Assembly (NCBI GenBank): GCA_965153355.1
Contig: OZ231128.1
Span: 2,046,001 to 2,110,000, forward strand
Direction of reading: 5' to 3'
From: Flaccisagitta enflata
Lineage: Eukaryota; Chaetognatha; Sagittoidea; Aphragmophora
Length of the DNA stretch: 64,000 nucleotides
Shown in pieces: positions 12,168-26,480 of the stretch (position 1 is the stretch's first letter; the number at the start of each line of letters is the position of its first letter). The notes beneath the pieces were generated by a model that worked only from the letters and a program-made list of their open reading frames with translations, was not told the origin of the DNA and did no database searches. The translations under genes and the position numbers were made by a program.

Positions 12168-12412
12168 TTCTCCTGTCCACCTACTGCTGTTGCTCGTCTT
12201 GATATCGTCCTGCCAGGACTTGTTTTTTCTCCTTAGTTTTTTTTTTTGCTCAATTGCCCCTCACCATTCAGTGAGTTTGAAGCTCTCATTAGTGGATATG
12301 ATCATATTTATGTAGAATTGGAATATAACTTATAAGTTGGATCAGAGACGAATGCCTTAAAAAGTGATAAGGTATGATTTTTACTGCCGTGTATAGATCT
12401 TAAAATCATACC

Positions 12413-12656
<244 letters not shown>

Positions 12657-12899
12657 TTTATTTACTTCTTTTCTCCCCATTTTGAAGTCCCTTTTCTACT
12701 TGGGATTTACTGTCTCCCTGTCTCCACCCCCGACAGACTACGGCTGGCTGACTTCATAAAAAAGTGACCGTCGGCTGTAAATTCCCATGGCGCCAGACTC
12801 AATGTCACCAACGAGCAAAACAATGAATGGGAGACACGGCCTACGGTTCGAGGGAGGAATGGGTCAGTTGTAAGAAAAGAGAACAAGGTGCGCTGAGAG

Positions 12900-13291
12900 A
12901 GAGAGAGAGAGAGAGAGAGACAGTAGAGTGAACGTTAATGGAGAAAAGACTAACGTTGAATAAAAAGGAGAGTTTTGGGGGTGGGTATGGCCAGGGGCAG
13001 TATGTGGGTTGGCGGGGCTGTAAGGTGGGTGGGTAGGGACTCTAAGTCTCGGAAATGGCTTTTTTTTTTTGCCAATTTTGCGTCATTCAAGATTTCGGGT
13101 TACCAACCTAAAGAAAGAAAGAAAGAAAGAACGACAGACAGGAAGAAAGAAAAGGAGAGAGAAAAAAAAGAAGAAAAAAAAAGACAGACGGACAGAAAGG
13201 ACAGGGAGAGGAATAGAAAAAGAAAGAAAGAAAGAAAGAAGAAGAAGAAAGTCAGAAGAAAGTCAGAAAGAAGTCAGAAAGACAGAAAAAA

Positions 13292-13328
<37 letters not shown>

Positions 13329-13498
13329 AAAGAAAGAAAGAAGAAGAAGAAGAAAGAAAAAGAGAAAGAAAGAAAATGAAAGAAGAAAACAAACAAACAA
13401 ACAAACAAACAAACAAGAAAGAAAGAAGAAAAGAAAGAAAGAAGGAAAAAGAAAGAAAAGAAAGGAAAGAAAGAAAGAAAGAAAGAAAAAGGAAGGAA

Positions 13499-13592
<94 letters not shown>

Positions 13593-13600
13593 AACAAGAA
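12900..13600 (+). repeat. GAAA-rich microsatellite region
   Basis: GA run at 12900, a weak hairpin-family fragment (GGCCAGGGGCAGTATGTGGG) at ~12985-13110, then imperfect GAAA/GGAA/AAAC repeats to 13593. Confidence 0.9.
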
Positions 13601-14000
13601 ACGGAAAAAAGGGTGAGGGAGGCTGCGCAAAAAAGTAATTGAGTCATGCGGGGTTACAATATCTAAGCGGACAGTTTGGCAGAGCTTACAACATCGTCCC
13701 TCACCTTCCCCCTCCCCAACATACACACAAGTTACAAACGCGGCATTCAAAAGGAGAGATTTTACATTTTTTAACCCAAGCGTGACCCACGGACGGACGG
13801 CGGACCGGACAAGGTCTCTTAAAGAGTCGCCAGTCCTCAAATTAATTGTTAAAAAGAAAAATTGAAAGACACGAAGACAAGAAAGAGAAAACAGAAGAGT
13901 GAGAAAGAAAATAACGAACAAGTGACGCGGGGTCAAAATATCGTTGCGGACGGGTGGGCAGGGGCATCCAACCCCAGCCTCACCCCAACCACACCCACAG

Positions 14001-17000
14001 TGCTTGTTTAGGCCACTCGACGAAGTTTATTTCACCAGCCTGTCACCGACCCCCTAAATCCACCTAAACCACCTACACAGTGCTTGTTTAGGCCACTCGA
14101 CGAAGTTTATTTCACCAGCCTGTCACCGACCCCCTAAATCCACCTAAACCACCTACACAGTGCTTGTTTAGGCCACTCGACGAAGTTTATTTCACCAGCC
14201 TGTCACCGACCCCCTAAATCCACCTAAACCACCTACACAGTGCTTGTTTAGGCCACTCGACAAAGTTTATTTCCTGACCTGTCACCGACCCCCTAAATCA
14301 CCTAAACCACCTACAGTGCTTGTTTAGGCCACTCGAGTTTGCTCACCAGCCTGTCACCCTAATCCACCTAAACCACCTACACAGTGCTTGTTTCGGCCAC
14401 TAAACAGTTTATTTCACTGACCTGTCACCGACCCTAACCACCTAAACCACCTACACAGTGCTTGTTTAGGCCACTCGTAATTTATTTCACCAGCCTGTCA
14501 CCGACCCCTAAATCCACCTAAACCACCTACACAGTGCCTGTTGAGGCCACTCAAACAGTTTATTCACCACACCACCAACCCTAAATCCACCTAAACCACC
14601 TACACAGTGCTTGTTTGGGCCACTCGACGTTTATTTCACCAGCCTGTCACGACCCTAAATCCACCTAAACCACCTACACAGTGCTTGTTTAGGCCACTAA
14701 ACAGTTTATTTCACCAGCCTGTCTGACCCCCTAAATCACCTAAACCACCTACACAGTGCTTGTTTAGGCCACTCAACGAAGTTTATTTCACCAGCCTGTC
14801 ACCGACCCTAAATCCACCTAAACCACCTACACAGTGCTTGTTTAGGCCACTCGACGAAGTTTATTTCACCAGCCTGTCACCGACCCCCTAAATCCACCTA
14901 AACCACCTACACAGTGCTTGTTTAGGCCACTCGACAAAGTTTATTTCACCAGCCTGTCACCGACCCCCTAAATCCACCTAAACCACCTACACAGTGCTTG
15001 TTTGGGCCACTCGCGAAGTTTATTTCACCAGCCTGTCACCGACCCCTAAATCCACCTAAACCACCTACACAGTGCTTGTTTGGGCCACTCGTAAGTTTAT
15101 TTCACCAGCCTGTCACCGACCCCTAAATCCACCTAAACCACCTACACAGTGCTTGTTTAGGCCACTCGACTGAAGTTTATTTCACCAGCCTGTCACCGAC
15201 CCCCTAAATCCACCTAAACCACCTACACAGTGCTTGTTTGGGCCACTTTCAAGTTTATTCACCAGCCTACCACACCCTAAATCCACCTAAACCACCTACA
15301 CAGTGCTTGTTTAGGCCACTCGACGAAGTTTATTTCACCAGCCTGTCACCGACACCCTAAATCCACCTAAACCACCTACACAGTGCTTGTTTAAGCCACT
15401 CAAAGGAAAGCACCGTCTGTCACCGACCCTAAATCCACCTAAACCACCTACACAGTGCTTGTTTAGGCCACTCGACAGTTATTTCACCAACCTGTCAGAA
15501 CCCCTAAATCCACCTAAACCACCTACACAGTGCTTGTTTGGGCCACTAAACAAAGTTTATTTCACCAGCCTGTCACCGACCCCTAAATCCACCTAAACCA
15601 CCTACACAGTGCTTGTTTAGGCCACTCGGCCAGTTTGTTTCACCAGCCTGTCACCGACCCCCTAAATCCACCTAAACCACCTACACAGTGCTTGTTTAGG
15701 CCACTCGACAAGTTGTTTCTGTCCTGTCACCGACCCTAAATCCACCTAAACCACCTAAAGTGCTTGTTTAGGCCACTTTGAAGTTTGTTGCCAACCTGTC
15801 TGACCCTAAATCCTAACCACCTACACAGTGCTTGTTTAGGCCACTGCAGTTTATTTCACCAGCCTGTCACCGACCCTAAATCCACCTAAACCACCACAGT
15901 GCTTGTTTGAGCCACTAAAAGTTTGTTTCACAACCTGTCACCGACCCCTAAATCCACCTAAACCACCTACACAGTGCTTGTTTGAGCCACTAAGGCAGTT
16001 TATTTCACCAGCCTGTCACCGACCCCCTAAATCCACCTAAACCACCTACACAGTGCTTGTTTAGGCCACTAACGAGTTTATTTCACCAGCCTGTCACCGA
16101 CCCCTAAATCCACCTAAACCACCTACACAGTGCTTGTTAGGCCACTCGGCAATTTATTTCACCAGCCTGTCACCGGCCCTAAATCCACCTAAACCACCTA
16201 CACAGTGCTTGTTTAGGCCACTCGACAAGTTTATTTCACCAGCCTGTCACCGAACCCCTAAATCCACCTAAACCACCTACACAGTGCTTGTTTGAGCCAC
16301 TCGACAGTTTATTTCACCAGCCTGTCATGGCCCCTAAATCCACCTAAACCACCTACACAGTGCTTGTTTAGGCCACTCGACGAAGTTTATTTCACCAGCC
16401 TGTCACCGACCCCTAAATCCACCTAAACCACCTACACAGTGTTGTTTAGGCCACTACGCAGTTTATTTCACCAGCCTGTCACCGACCTCTAAATCCACCT
16501 AAACCACCTACACAGTGCTTGTTTAGGCCACTCGTGAAGTTTATTTCACCAACCTGTCACCGACCCCCTAAATCCACCTAAACCACCTACACAGTGCTTG
16601 TTTAGGCCACTCAGCAAGTTTATTTCACCAGCCTGTCACCGACCCTAAATCCACCTAAACCACCTACACAGTGCTTGTTTTGCAGTGCTCGACAGTTTAT
16701 TTCACCAGCCTGTCACCGACCCCTAAATCCACCTAAACCACCTACACAGTGCTTGTTTAGGCCACTCGCTCAGTTTATTTCACCAGCCTGTCACCGACCC
16801 CCTAAATCCACCTAAACCACCTACACAGTGCTTGTTTAGGCCACTAAACCAAGTTTATTTCGCAGCCTGTCACGACCCCCTAAATCACCTAAACCACCTA
16901 CACAGTGCTTGTTTGGGCCCTCGGCAGTTTATTTCACCAGCCTGTCGACCCCTAAATCCACCTAAACCACCTACACAGTGCTTGTTTAGGCCACTCGTGT

Positions 17001-19632
17001 TTATTTCACCAGCCTGTCACCGAACCCCTAAATCCACCTAAACCACCTACACAGTGCTTGTTTAGGCCACTCAGCAGTTTATTTCACCAGCCTGTCACTG
17101 CGACCCCCTAAATCACCTAAACCACCTACACAGTGCTTGTTTAGGCCACTAAAGTTTATTTCTGGCCTGTCACCGACCCCCTAAATCCACCTAAACCACC
17201 TACACAGTGCTTGTTTAGGCCTCTTGATTTAGTTCACCAGCCTGTCACCGACCCCCTAAATCCTAAACCACCTACACAGTGCTTGTTTGAGCCCTTTCGT
17301 GAGTTTATTTCACCAGCCTGTCACCGACCCCTAAATCCACCTAAACCACCTACACAGTGCTTGTTTAGGCCACTCGATAGTTTATTTCACCAGCCTGTCA
17401 CCGACCCCTAAATCCACCTAAACCACCTACAGTGCTTGTTTAGGCCATCGAAGTTTATTTCACCAGCCTGTCACCGACCCTAAATCCACCTAAACCACCT
17501 ACACAGTGCTTTGTTTAGGCCACTCGACAAAGTTTATTTCACCAGCCTGTCACCGAACCCCTAAATCCACCTAAACCACCTACACAGTGCTTCAGACCAC
17601 CTAAACAGTTTATTTCACCAGCCTGTCACCGACCCTAAATCCACCTAAACCACCTACACAGTGCTTGTTTAGGCCACTCGACGAAGTTTATTTCACCAGC
17701 CTGTCACCGACCCCCTAAATCCACCTAAACCACCTACACAGTGCTTGTTTAGGCCACTCGACGAAGTTTATTTCACCAGCCTGTCACCGACCCCCTAAAT
17801 CCACCTAAACCACCTACACAGTGCTTGTTTAGGCCACTCGACAGTTTATTTCACCAGCCACCGGCCCCCTAAATCCCACCTAAACCACCTACACAGTGCT
17901 TGTTTGGGCCATAAAAGTTTATTTCACCAGCCTGTGCGACCACCTAAATCCACCCCTAAACCACCTACACAGTGCTTGTTTAGGCCACTGGAGTTTATTT
18001 CACCAGCCTGTCACCGACCCTAAATCCACCTAAACCACCTACACAGTGCTTGTTTAGGCCACTCGGAAGTTTATTTCACCAGCCTGTCTGACCCCCTAAA
18101 TCACCTAAACCACCTACACAGTGCTTACATTTGAGCCTAAAGCGGTTATTTCACCAACCTGTCACCAAACCCCTAAATCCACCTAAACCACCTACACAGT
18201 GCTTGTTTAGGCCACTACGGCAAGTTTATTTCACCAGCCTGTCACCGAACCCCTAAATCCACCTAAACCACCTACACAGTGCTTGTTTAGGCCACTAAAC
18301 AGTTTATTCACCAGCCTGTCACCGACCCTAAATCCACCTAAACCACCTACAGTGCTTGTTTAGGCCCCTCGACGAAGTTTATTTCACCAGCCTGTCACCG
18401 ACCCTAAATCCACCTAAACCACCTACAGTGCTTGTTTAGGCCACTCGCGAAGTTTTTCACCAGCCTGTCACCGAACCCCTAAATCCACCTAAACCACCTA
18501 CACAGTGCTTGTTTAGGCCACTCGAATTTATTTCACCAGCCTGTCACCGACCCCCTAAATCCACCTAAACCACCTACACAGTGCTTGTTTAGGCCACTCG
18601 ACGAAGTTTATTTCACCAGCCTGTCACCGACCCCCTAAATCCACCTAAACCACCTACACAGTGCTTGTTTAGGCCACTCGACGAAGTTTATTTCACCAGC
18701 CTGTCACCGACCCCCTAAATCCACCTAAACCACCTACACAGTGCTTGTTTGACCACTGTAGTTTATTTCTGTGTCACCGACCCTAAATCCTAAACCACCT
18801 ACACAGTGCTTGTTTAGGCCACTGAGCAGTTTATTTCACCAGCCTGTCACCGACCCCTAAATCCACCTAAACCACCTACAGGTTGTTTTGTCCACTAAAC
18901 AGTTTATTTCACAGCCTGTCACCGACCCTAAATCCACCTAAACCACCTACAGTGCTTGTTTGGCCACTCGTGATTTGTTTCACCAGCCTGTCACCGACCC
19001 TAAATCCACCTAAACCACCTACACAGTGCTTGTTTAGGCCACTCACAGTTTGTTTCACCAGCCTGTCACCGACCCCCTAAATCCACCTAAACCACCTACA
19101 CAGTGCTTGTTAGGCCACTCGTAGTTTATTTCACCAGCCTGTCACCGACCCCCTAAATCCACCTAAACCACCTACACAGTGCTTGTTTAGGCCACTCGAC
19201 GAAGTTTATTTCACCAGCCTGTCACCGACCCCCTAAATCCACCTAAACCACCTACACAGTGCTTGTTTAGGCCACTCGACGAAGTTTATTTCACCAGCCT
19301 GTCACCGACCCCCTAAATCCACCTAAACCACCTACACAGTGCTTGTTTAGGCCACTCGACGAAGTTTATTTCACCAGCCTGTCACCGACCCCCTAAATCC
19401 ACCTAAACCACCTACACAGTGCTTGTTTAGGCCACTCGACAGAGTTTATTTCATGGCCTGTCACCGACCCTAAATCCACCTAAACCACCTACACAGTGCT
19501 TGTTTAGGCCACTCGACGAAGTTTATTTCACCAGCCTGTCACCGACCCCCTAAATCCACCTAAACCACCTACACAGTGCTTGTTTAGGCCACTCGACGAA
19601 GTTTATTTCACCAGCCTGTCACCGACCCCCTG
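14001..19632 (+). repeat. 80-bp satellite array, about 70 units
   Basis: The unit runs CAGTGCTTGTTTAGGCCACT, then CGACGAAGTTTATTTCACC, AGCCTGTCACCGACCCC, CTAAATCCACCTAAACCACC, TACA. Perfect 80-bp units occur at both edges and in small internal blocks (for example 14001-14240, 18580-18739, 19180-19420). Most others carry deletions, mainly around the CGACGAAG segment; the CACCTAAACCACCTACACAG part is nearly constant. 80 is not a multiple of three, so frames in it are not meaningful. Confidence 0.95.
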
Positions 19633-19961
19633 ATACCTTGTGTTCTTTTTATCATGCTTTAGGCGCTCTGGTTTCTTCACTTATCATATGCAAACAGGCC
19701 CCCGTCCCACCCACCACCAGATTTCCCATTTTGATACATACATCCACTTAAATATCTTCTACAATTTGGCTGAAAGTAAAACCACTGAACTGGTCCCATA
19801 TCAAGCAGAGACCAGCATCGATAGATGAAATCATGATAATTATGTTGTAAAACTTAGCTTTGCTTTTATACATTTGAATGGGGTCTTTTTTCTAGACTTC
19901 ACTTTTAGTAATTTCATGAGTTTTTTACAGTATGCAAACAGTGTTTGGAAGAATATCAGGT

Positions 19962-21042
<1,081 letters not shown>

Positions 21043-21125
21043 TATCAGGTCATGGTATAATGTTGGATGATTGAAACATGGAAAACTAACTTTCAGACAG
21101 CCGACTGTCAACTACATAAACATGT

Positions 21126-21251
21126 ATTTTAGTCGCGTGCTACGCTACTCTGCACCCCGCTTTTTCATTCAGTCGGTCGGTCTGTCGGTGGGTCGGTCCC
21201 CTTTTTCATTTTTTGGCGTTTTTGAACTTTTTGAGCTACTGCTCCTTCACG

Positions 21252-21253
<2 letters not shown>
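21126..21253 (-). mobile_element. Hairpin-family element truncated by a CA microsatellite
   Basis: Tail TTTTAGTCGCGTGCTACGC, GCACCCCGC, GGTCGGTC repeats, then the second-subfamily block (GGCGTTTTTGAACTTTTTGAGC, TACTGCTCC). It runs straight into a CA array. Confidence 0.75.

Positions 21254-21318
<65 letters not shown>
21253..21318 (+). repeat. CA microsatellite
   Basis: It replaces the head half of the hairpin-family copy at 21126. Confidence 0.97.
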
Positions 21319-21320
<2 letters not shown>

Positions 21321-21379
21321 CGAAATGCACGTCTGAACAATTTTCAACTCATGCATCATGGACCTTCAAACCGCCATAC

Positions 21380-21415
21380 AGATAAGGCCTTTTCTAGAAT
21401 TGCGTGTCCGCAACT
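21380..21415 (+). mobile_element. Hairpin-family tail fragment
   Basis: Ends in ATTGCGTGTCCGCAACT, the TGTC-loop version of the hairpin, directly before the head of the next copy. Confidence 0.5.
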
Positions 21416-21577
21416 AGCAAGGCCCTTTACACGGCAGTGATTAGTCACCTATGGGTGGGCCGGAGCGAAGACCTTGGAAAGGGACTTTGTGACCAATGGA
21501 CATACAGACATACAGATGAACCAATGGACGGATGGACAAAACAGTGGCTTATAGAGTTGCGTGTCCGCGACGAAAAA
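21416..21577 (+). mobile_element. Hairpin-family element
   Basis: Head CAAGGCCC...ACACGGC, AGTCACCTATGGGTGGGC, GGAC/CAGACATA repeats, TTATAGA and hairpin GTTGCGTGTCCGCGACG followed by AAAAA. Confidence 0.75.
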
Positions 21578-21603
21578 GAGAGGATGCACGTACAAACAAA
21601 TAT

Positions 21604-21866
21604 ATGAATGAATAATCAAAGAATGAATGAATGAATGAATGAATGAATGAATGAATGAATGAATGAATGAATGAATGAATGAATGAAGTCGGAAAAGATA
21701 GACAATTTACGTCGGGTTAAAATACCATCGCGGACTGCAGTTTCTTTAGGCGCATTCACACTCTTTCCAACTCGAGCGGCACTCATGGACAGATAGATGG
21801 ACAAACAGACTGACGGGCTCAGTCTATCATAGAGTCGCGGATCTACGAATAGAAATTCAGAAATTC

Positions 21867-21965
<99 letters not shown>

Positions 21966-21971
21966 GAGAAA

Positions 21972-22015
<44 letters not shown>

Positions 22016-22024
22016 GAGAAAGAG

Positions 22025-22059
<35 letters not shown>

Positions 22060-22150
22060 AAAGAAAGGAAAAAAAGGAAAAAAGGAAAAAAGGAAAAAAG
22101 GAAAAAAGGAAAAAAGGAAAAAAGGAAAAAAGGAAAAAAGGAAAAAAGAA
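21604..22150 (+). repeat. GAAT, GAAA, GATA and GGAAAAAA repeat cluster
   Basis: GAAT 21620-21687; GAAA 21866-22020; GATA 22026-22058; GGAAAAAA 22068-22150. A non-repeat gap at 21690-21860 shows no gene. Confidence 0.95.
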
Positions 22151-22165
22151 AAAAAGAAAAAAAAA

Positions 22166-22331
22166 CAAGGCCGGATACACGGCAATACAGTCGTGGACAG
22201 TTGGGCAGGAGCAGTAGTGCAAAAATTGCTCGGAATTCAAAAATGTTACGGGACGGACCGACCGACGGACCAACCAACCGAGGGACCGACCGACACGGTA
22301 AGGTGTAGAGCCGCGTGTCCGCAACGAAAAA
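22166..22331 (+). mobile_element. Hairpin-family element
   Basis: CAAGGCCGGATACACGGC head, AGTCGTGGACAG, GGCAGGAGCAG, a GACC/GACG core and tail GCCGCGTGTCCGCAACGAAAAA, whose stem has one mismatch. Confidence 0.82.
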
Positions 22332-22423
22332 GGAAGAAAGGAGGAAAGAAAGAAAAAAAGAAAAAAGTAGAAACAAAAGGAAGGAAAAGAAGGTGTAATC
22401 ATAATCTAAATATATATCATTTT

Positions 22424-22550
22424 CAGTCGCGGACACGCGACTCTACACCTTGCCATGTCGGTTGGTTGGTACGTCAGTACGTTGATAGGTTTCAAATATC
22501 TTTGAAACGATTGTCTGTCCGCAATTGTCTTGCCGTGTATCCGGCCTTGT
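22424..22550 (-). mobile_element. Short hairpin-family element
   Basis: Tail AGTCGCGGACACGCGACTCT at left, GGTTGGTTGGTACGTCAG core, head CCGTGTATCCGGCCTTG at right. The middle block is missing. Confidence 0.75.
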
Positions 22551-22703
22551 AGTAGTAAAGACGTATATTCAATGAAATATACAATCAAGGCGAATACATA
22601 ACTAGCAGATTATTGGATTGCAATGAGGAGAAATGCCTATGGTCCAATACAGATCATCGTTATGTAAACACATAAATAAAATGGGAAATGAAAATAATAT
22701 CAA

Positions 22704-23789
22704 TTAAGAATGACGAACGATCAGGGGACTAGGGGAGGACCAAGCAGGCTCTTTTCTTGCGCTAAACATTGTAAATGATGTCAGAATAGCGGCTTTTGAC
22801 ATAAGCTTGACAAGGTTTTTGTCTAGGCCTCTCGGTTGACGACAGCATTTCCAGACGAGTGATTTGATGCGCGCACGATTATCTTTCGTCACCTGGCCGC
22901 GGGCGGAAACTTCAACTGAGTAATTAAAAACAGAAAAGTCGCGTGAGAGATCAGCAATTAGAGGCGCGTATTTCTCTTCTTTGTAAGAGTGACTATTGTC
23001 AACATTACTATCCCATGGGCATGTGAGCTCGAAAAAAATGATTTTTTTAGAGGTCTCGTCAATGATGAATAAGTCGGGACGCAATGTTGTGACAAGAATA
23101 TGAGGTGGTATCACTCCCCCATGAGCTGCGGTAAATCCCGGCAAATCCGAGTACAGTATAAAATCCCCCTGAAGCTGGGGCTGAATATACTCAATTAGCG
23201 TCAAAAGTACCGAGTTGTGGCGCCATGTCAGGCGACCTTGTTCTAAAGAAACAGAGCAATTAGAAAGAACATGTAGGAGGGTTTGTGTGTTACCACATAG
23301 AGGACAACGGTCATTAACTCTTTTCCCCCAGCGTCTAAGATTGTCAAGAGTGGGCAGGGTGTTTAATCCAGCGTTTATGGCGAATCTAAGAACTCCCTGA
23401 GGTATGTCCCACATATAACTCTTCCATGTAACACATCCCTTCTCTTCCATAATCAACGCTAGATAGTCACCCTGCATTGCGTAACGTCCAATCTTCTCCT
23501 TCCAAAAATCATTTACCCCACGTTGAACCTCGGCCTGGACCTTACCCTTGATCATCTTTTTCGCATTTTGGCGCTGAGGGGCGGCACGAGGCGGAGGGGA
23601 AGTGGGAGGTGGAGGAGTGGAAGTGGGAGGTGGAGGAGGCGAGAATGGCGGGGGAGAAAGAACACCACTGAGCTCTAAAGATGACCAACTTTGTTGGGAA
23701 ACATCCAGGCCCTGTGCTATGGTTGAAACATCACTTACTGCTACTGTAGGAGGAACCACCTCGTTTAATACTCCCTTAGCAATTCCCTG
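22704..23789 (-). CDS. Retroelement-type zinc-knuckle plus restriction-like endonuclease ORF, no reverse transcriptase
   Basis: About 360 residues. Counting from a GTG codon at 23759: a Pro-rich linker (36-58); a conserved block with LRFAINAGLNTLPT (124-137); a zinc knuckle CPLC...H...C (C152, C155, H163, C168); WRHNSVL (179-185); and a PD...ExT-type core (RPDL at 227-230, FFELTCPW at 252-259) resembling a PD-(D/E)xK nuclease with Thr in place of Lys. Zinc-knuckle plus restriction-like endonuclease modules form the C-termini of R2-like non-LTR retrotransposons and occur in many invertebrate genes annotated as retroelement-derived. No reverse transcriptase motif is seen upstream. The frame has no in-frame ATG near its beginning: it opens at 23789 just after a stop, and the bases there (gattattgacag) look like a splice acceptor. 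It may therefore be the last exon of a host gene, or a 5'-truncated insertion. The frame is intact, which argues against a long-dead copy. Confidence 0.75.
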   Translation of the reverse strand, partial: QGIAKGVLNEVVPPTVAVSDVSTIAQGLDVSQQSWSSLELSGVLSPPPFSPPPPPTSTPPPPTSPPPRAAPQRQNAKKMIKGKVQAEVQRGVNDFWKEKIGRYAMQGDYLALIMEEKGCVTWKSYMWDIPQGVLRFAINAGLNTLPTLDNLRRWGKRVNDRCPLCGNTQTLLHVLSNCSVSLEQGRLTWRHNSVLLTLIEYIQPQLQGDFILYSDLPGFTAAHGGVIPPHILVTTLRPDLFIIDETSKKIIFFELTCPWDSNVDNSHSYKEEKYAPLIADLSRDFSVFNYSVEVSARGQVTKDNRARIKSLVWKCCRQPRGLDKNLVKLMSKAAILTSFTMFSARKEPAWSSPSPLIVRHS

Positions 23790-23791
23790 TC

Positions 23792-24504
23792 AATAATCAA
23801 AACAATTCCGATCGATAAGATGGGTTATTCACTGAATCAAAAGGCCGACATATTGGTTTTACAATGCATAGTTCTCCCTCCATGGAAATGATGCAAAAAT
23901 CGCTCCTTTATAAGAAAAGCGTGTTAGAAATCACATATCCCGAAAATGAATGGATAAGCCAGCACAAGATCTTAAGCTCAAGAGAAATTAAAAGTTATCG
24001 TTTTTCAAAAATACGGAGTTGCCACCAGCGGCCACCCGGATCTAAGAAGTTGAAAGCCAACAGTATGAGAAAAACACATCGTCATCATTGCCACCCACCT
24101 TCGAAGACCTTCAAAACCGTTCAAAGTTGAAAGGTATAATTTTGACTTCCTGACGCTACCCCTTGACCATCGACCTTGATGCGCTTTACCATAGTGACCA
24201 TGATGCATAGGGACCCAATCTACCACATAACGTCATGAATCGAGTGGTCTAAGGCTGGTTTTTAACGGGATCCCGATTTGGCTAAATCGGTGTACCCCAC
24301 CTCTGGAAGGCATCTCTCATGGATGAGACCATAGGAATAGCTTAGTTTCAACAAGTGTCGGTCATTTTTAACAAAATCTGGAAAATTATTTTCCTTCATC
24401 ACCAGGCAGTGTGACACCCCAACCCCCCTCCAACACACTCACACAAAAACAATACCAACTGCAGCATCATAAATAGGCGATTAGGCGTTTTTCGCGTTTT
24501 CAAC
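23792..24504. other. Upstream of the retroelement ORF, no reverse transcriptase seen
   Basis: On the minus strand no catalytic YxDD-type motif or long frame is visible. An upstream exon of the 22704 gene could lie here, but none was recognised. Confidence 0.5.
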
Positions 24505-24627
24505 TCGAGCGTGACAACTCGAGCGTGACCAACGAACCAACGGATCAACGGACCCTCGGACCAGCAGACCGACGGACTAACGGACGGACAAACCCTCTTA
24601 TAGAGTTGCGTGTCCGCAACTAAAAAA
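24505..24627 (+). mobile_element. Hairpin-family element, 5' truncated
   Basis: CTCGAGCGTGACC, GGACC repeats, then ACAAACCCTCTTATAGAG and hairpin TTGCGTGTCCGCAA with ACTAAAAAA. No head is found. Confidence 0.7.
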
Positions 24628-24682
24628 TGAAAGTATAGCCAATTGTACAGTTACAACAATGTCTATGTCCAGATACTAAGCC

Positions 24683-25049
<367 letters not shown>

Positions 25050-25052
<3 letters not shown>

Positions 25053-25747
25053 CCGCCGTCTCGTGCGCGACAACAGACATCCAAAAAAAAGACAACAACG
25101 ACTACCTGTCGCATTTCGCATTTCGGGCATTTGGCGCCAATGGTGTTAGTGTTAGAGACAGATACACAGACTTCGAATCTGAATACTCGTTGTCTCTTTC
25201 TCCTTACCCTTTTTTTACTGGGCGGGGTGCCGGAAAAACAGACGTGGGACGTCGAAGAAGAGAGGAACTAGAGAGAACAAGTGGTTTGAGTGTTTTAGGA
25301 GACTAAATGAGACAAAAATTATAAGGGGCGCCATGCGGAACAATGAACAATGTCAAGACAACAAATGCACTCCAAATAATGCTGCTTTCCAAGTGCCCAT
25401 CCCCTGGAGTGACTTCCTCCATTCATTGGAATTTTTCTTGTTTTCCTTTCTAGTAAATGGCGGAAGTAAGACTTGACTTACTTGACTCACCCATTAACCG
25501 ATATATGCGGCAGCCAATTCATTATCTAGAGAGAAATTTTGTTTGCATAGGAGTCATCAACCAATATTGTATGCTAACAGCAATTTACCTCAACGGTGCT
25601 TTTTGCAATTACCATAACGATTTCGCTTGACATCCCTTGACAGTTGACAATTGACAATTTGTTTAATACTTTTTACATTCAGCCAAAGAAAGTAACCAGA
25701 ACAACCAGATGCATGTGATGATGAGGCAATTTCATAAGTGTTGCTAT
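25050..25747. other. Unique sequence, nothing convincing
   Basis: Short frames only. Confidence 0.45.
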
Positions 25748-25755
25748 CATCATCG

Positions 25756-25850
<95 letters not shown>
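25748..25850 (+). repeat. CAT (TCA) microsatellite
   Basis: Pure trinucleotide run of about 100 bp. Confidence 0.98.
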
Positions 25851-25889
25851 TCGCGTAAATTCATAGGAAACAGCTTTTATCAATTTTCA

Positions 25890-25955
25890 AGTCGTGGACG
25901 CGCGACTATATAAAGAGTCTTTATCCGTCTGTTGGTCCGTCAGTCCGTCTATGTC
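25890..25955 (-). mobile_element. Hairpin-family tail fragment
   Basis: AGTCGTGGACGCGCGACTAT hairpin followed by GTCTTTATCCGTCTG and GGTCCGTC units; the rest is absent. Confidence 0.55.
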
Positions 25956-26480
25956 GAGTCGAGAAGTGTAAACTCTGGGGAATCCTCTGAATCACGAAAT
26001 TCTAAACTCTCGCTTCAAAAACTGACACATGCATGACTAACATTAGGTTACAATGCGGAGTTCTGCACCAAGTTCTTCAGTTCGTAAATTTCGTCTGTCG
26101 GTTGGTCAGACATTCCTAAGTTGACCACTAGTCAGTCAATCCCAGGTTGATCTTGTTCAGTTGATCCGAATGTCGAGGGACCAAGAAATTTTAACTTTTA
26201 TCTAGGCAGATTTCCCTTATATTTATTGCCAATATAAGAAACTAAAAGAAATGGCATGCAGGACCAAGATTTCATATACATTACAGGCGGCTTTTCGTTA
26301 CTCCCGGATTCGTTGTAGCGAGATGCTCTTACTGTTCCCCAGTGAACCGGTACAATTCATTACTGGGGACGATCTGCATAAATTATGCATGCCTCAATGT
26401 ATGTGCGAATATCATTGTTAAAGCCTGGCCACTGCCCGATGACCGAGGCGGCTATATGACTGATATGTATTCGTCAGTAA

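Noticed and set aside
14001-19632. Regular repeats with variable segments, CRISPR-like
   Set aside because: The 'spacers' are degraded versions of one sequence, units are 80 bp, no cas genes are present and the genes here are animal.
14001-19632. Telomere-like CCTAAA / CCTAAACC motifs
   Set aside because: They occur once or twice per 80-bp unit within a longer satellite; there is no short telomeric run.
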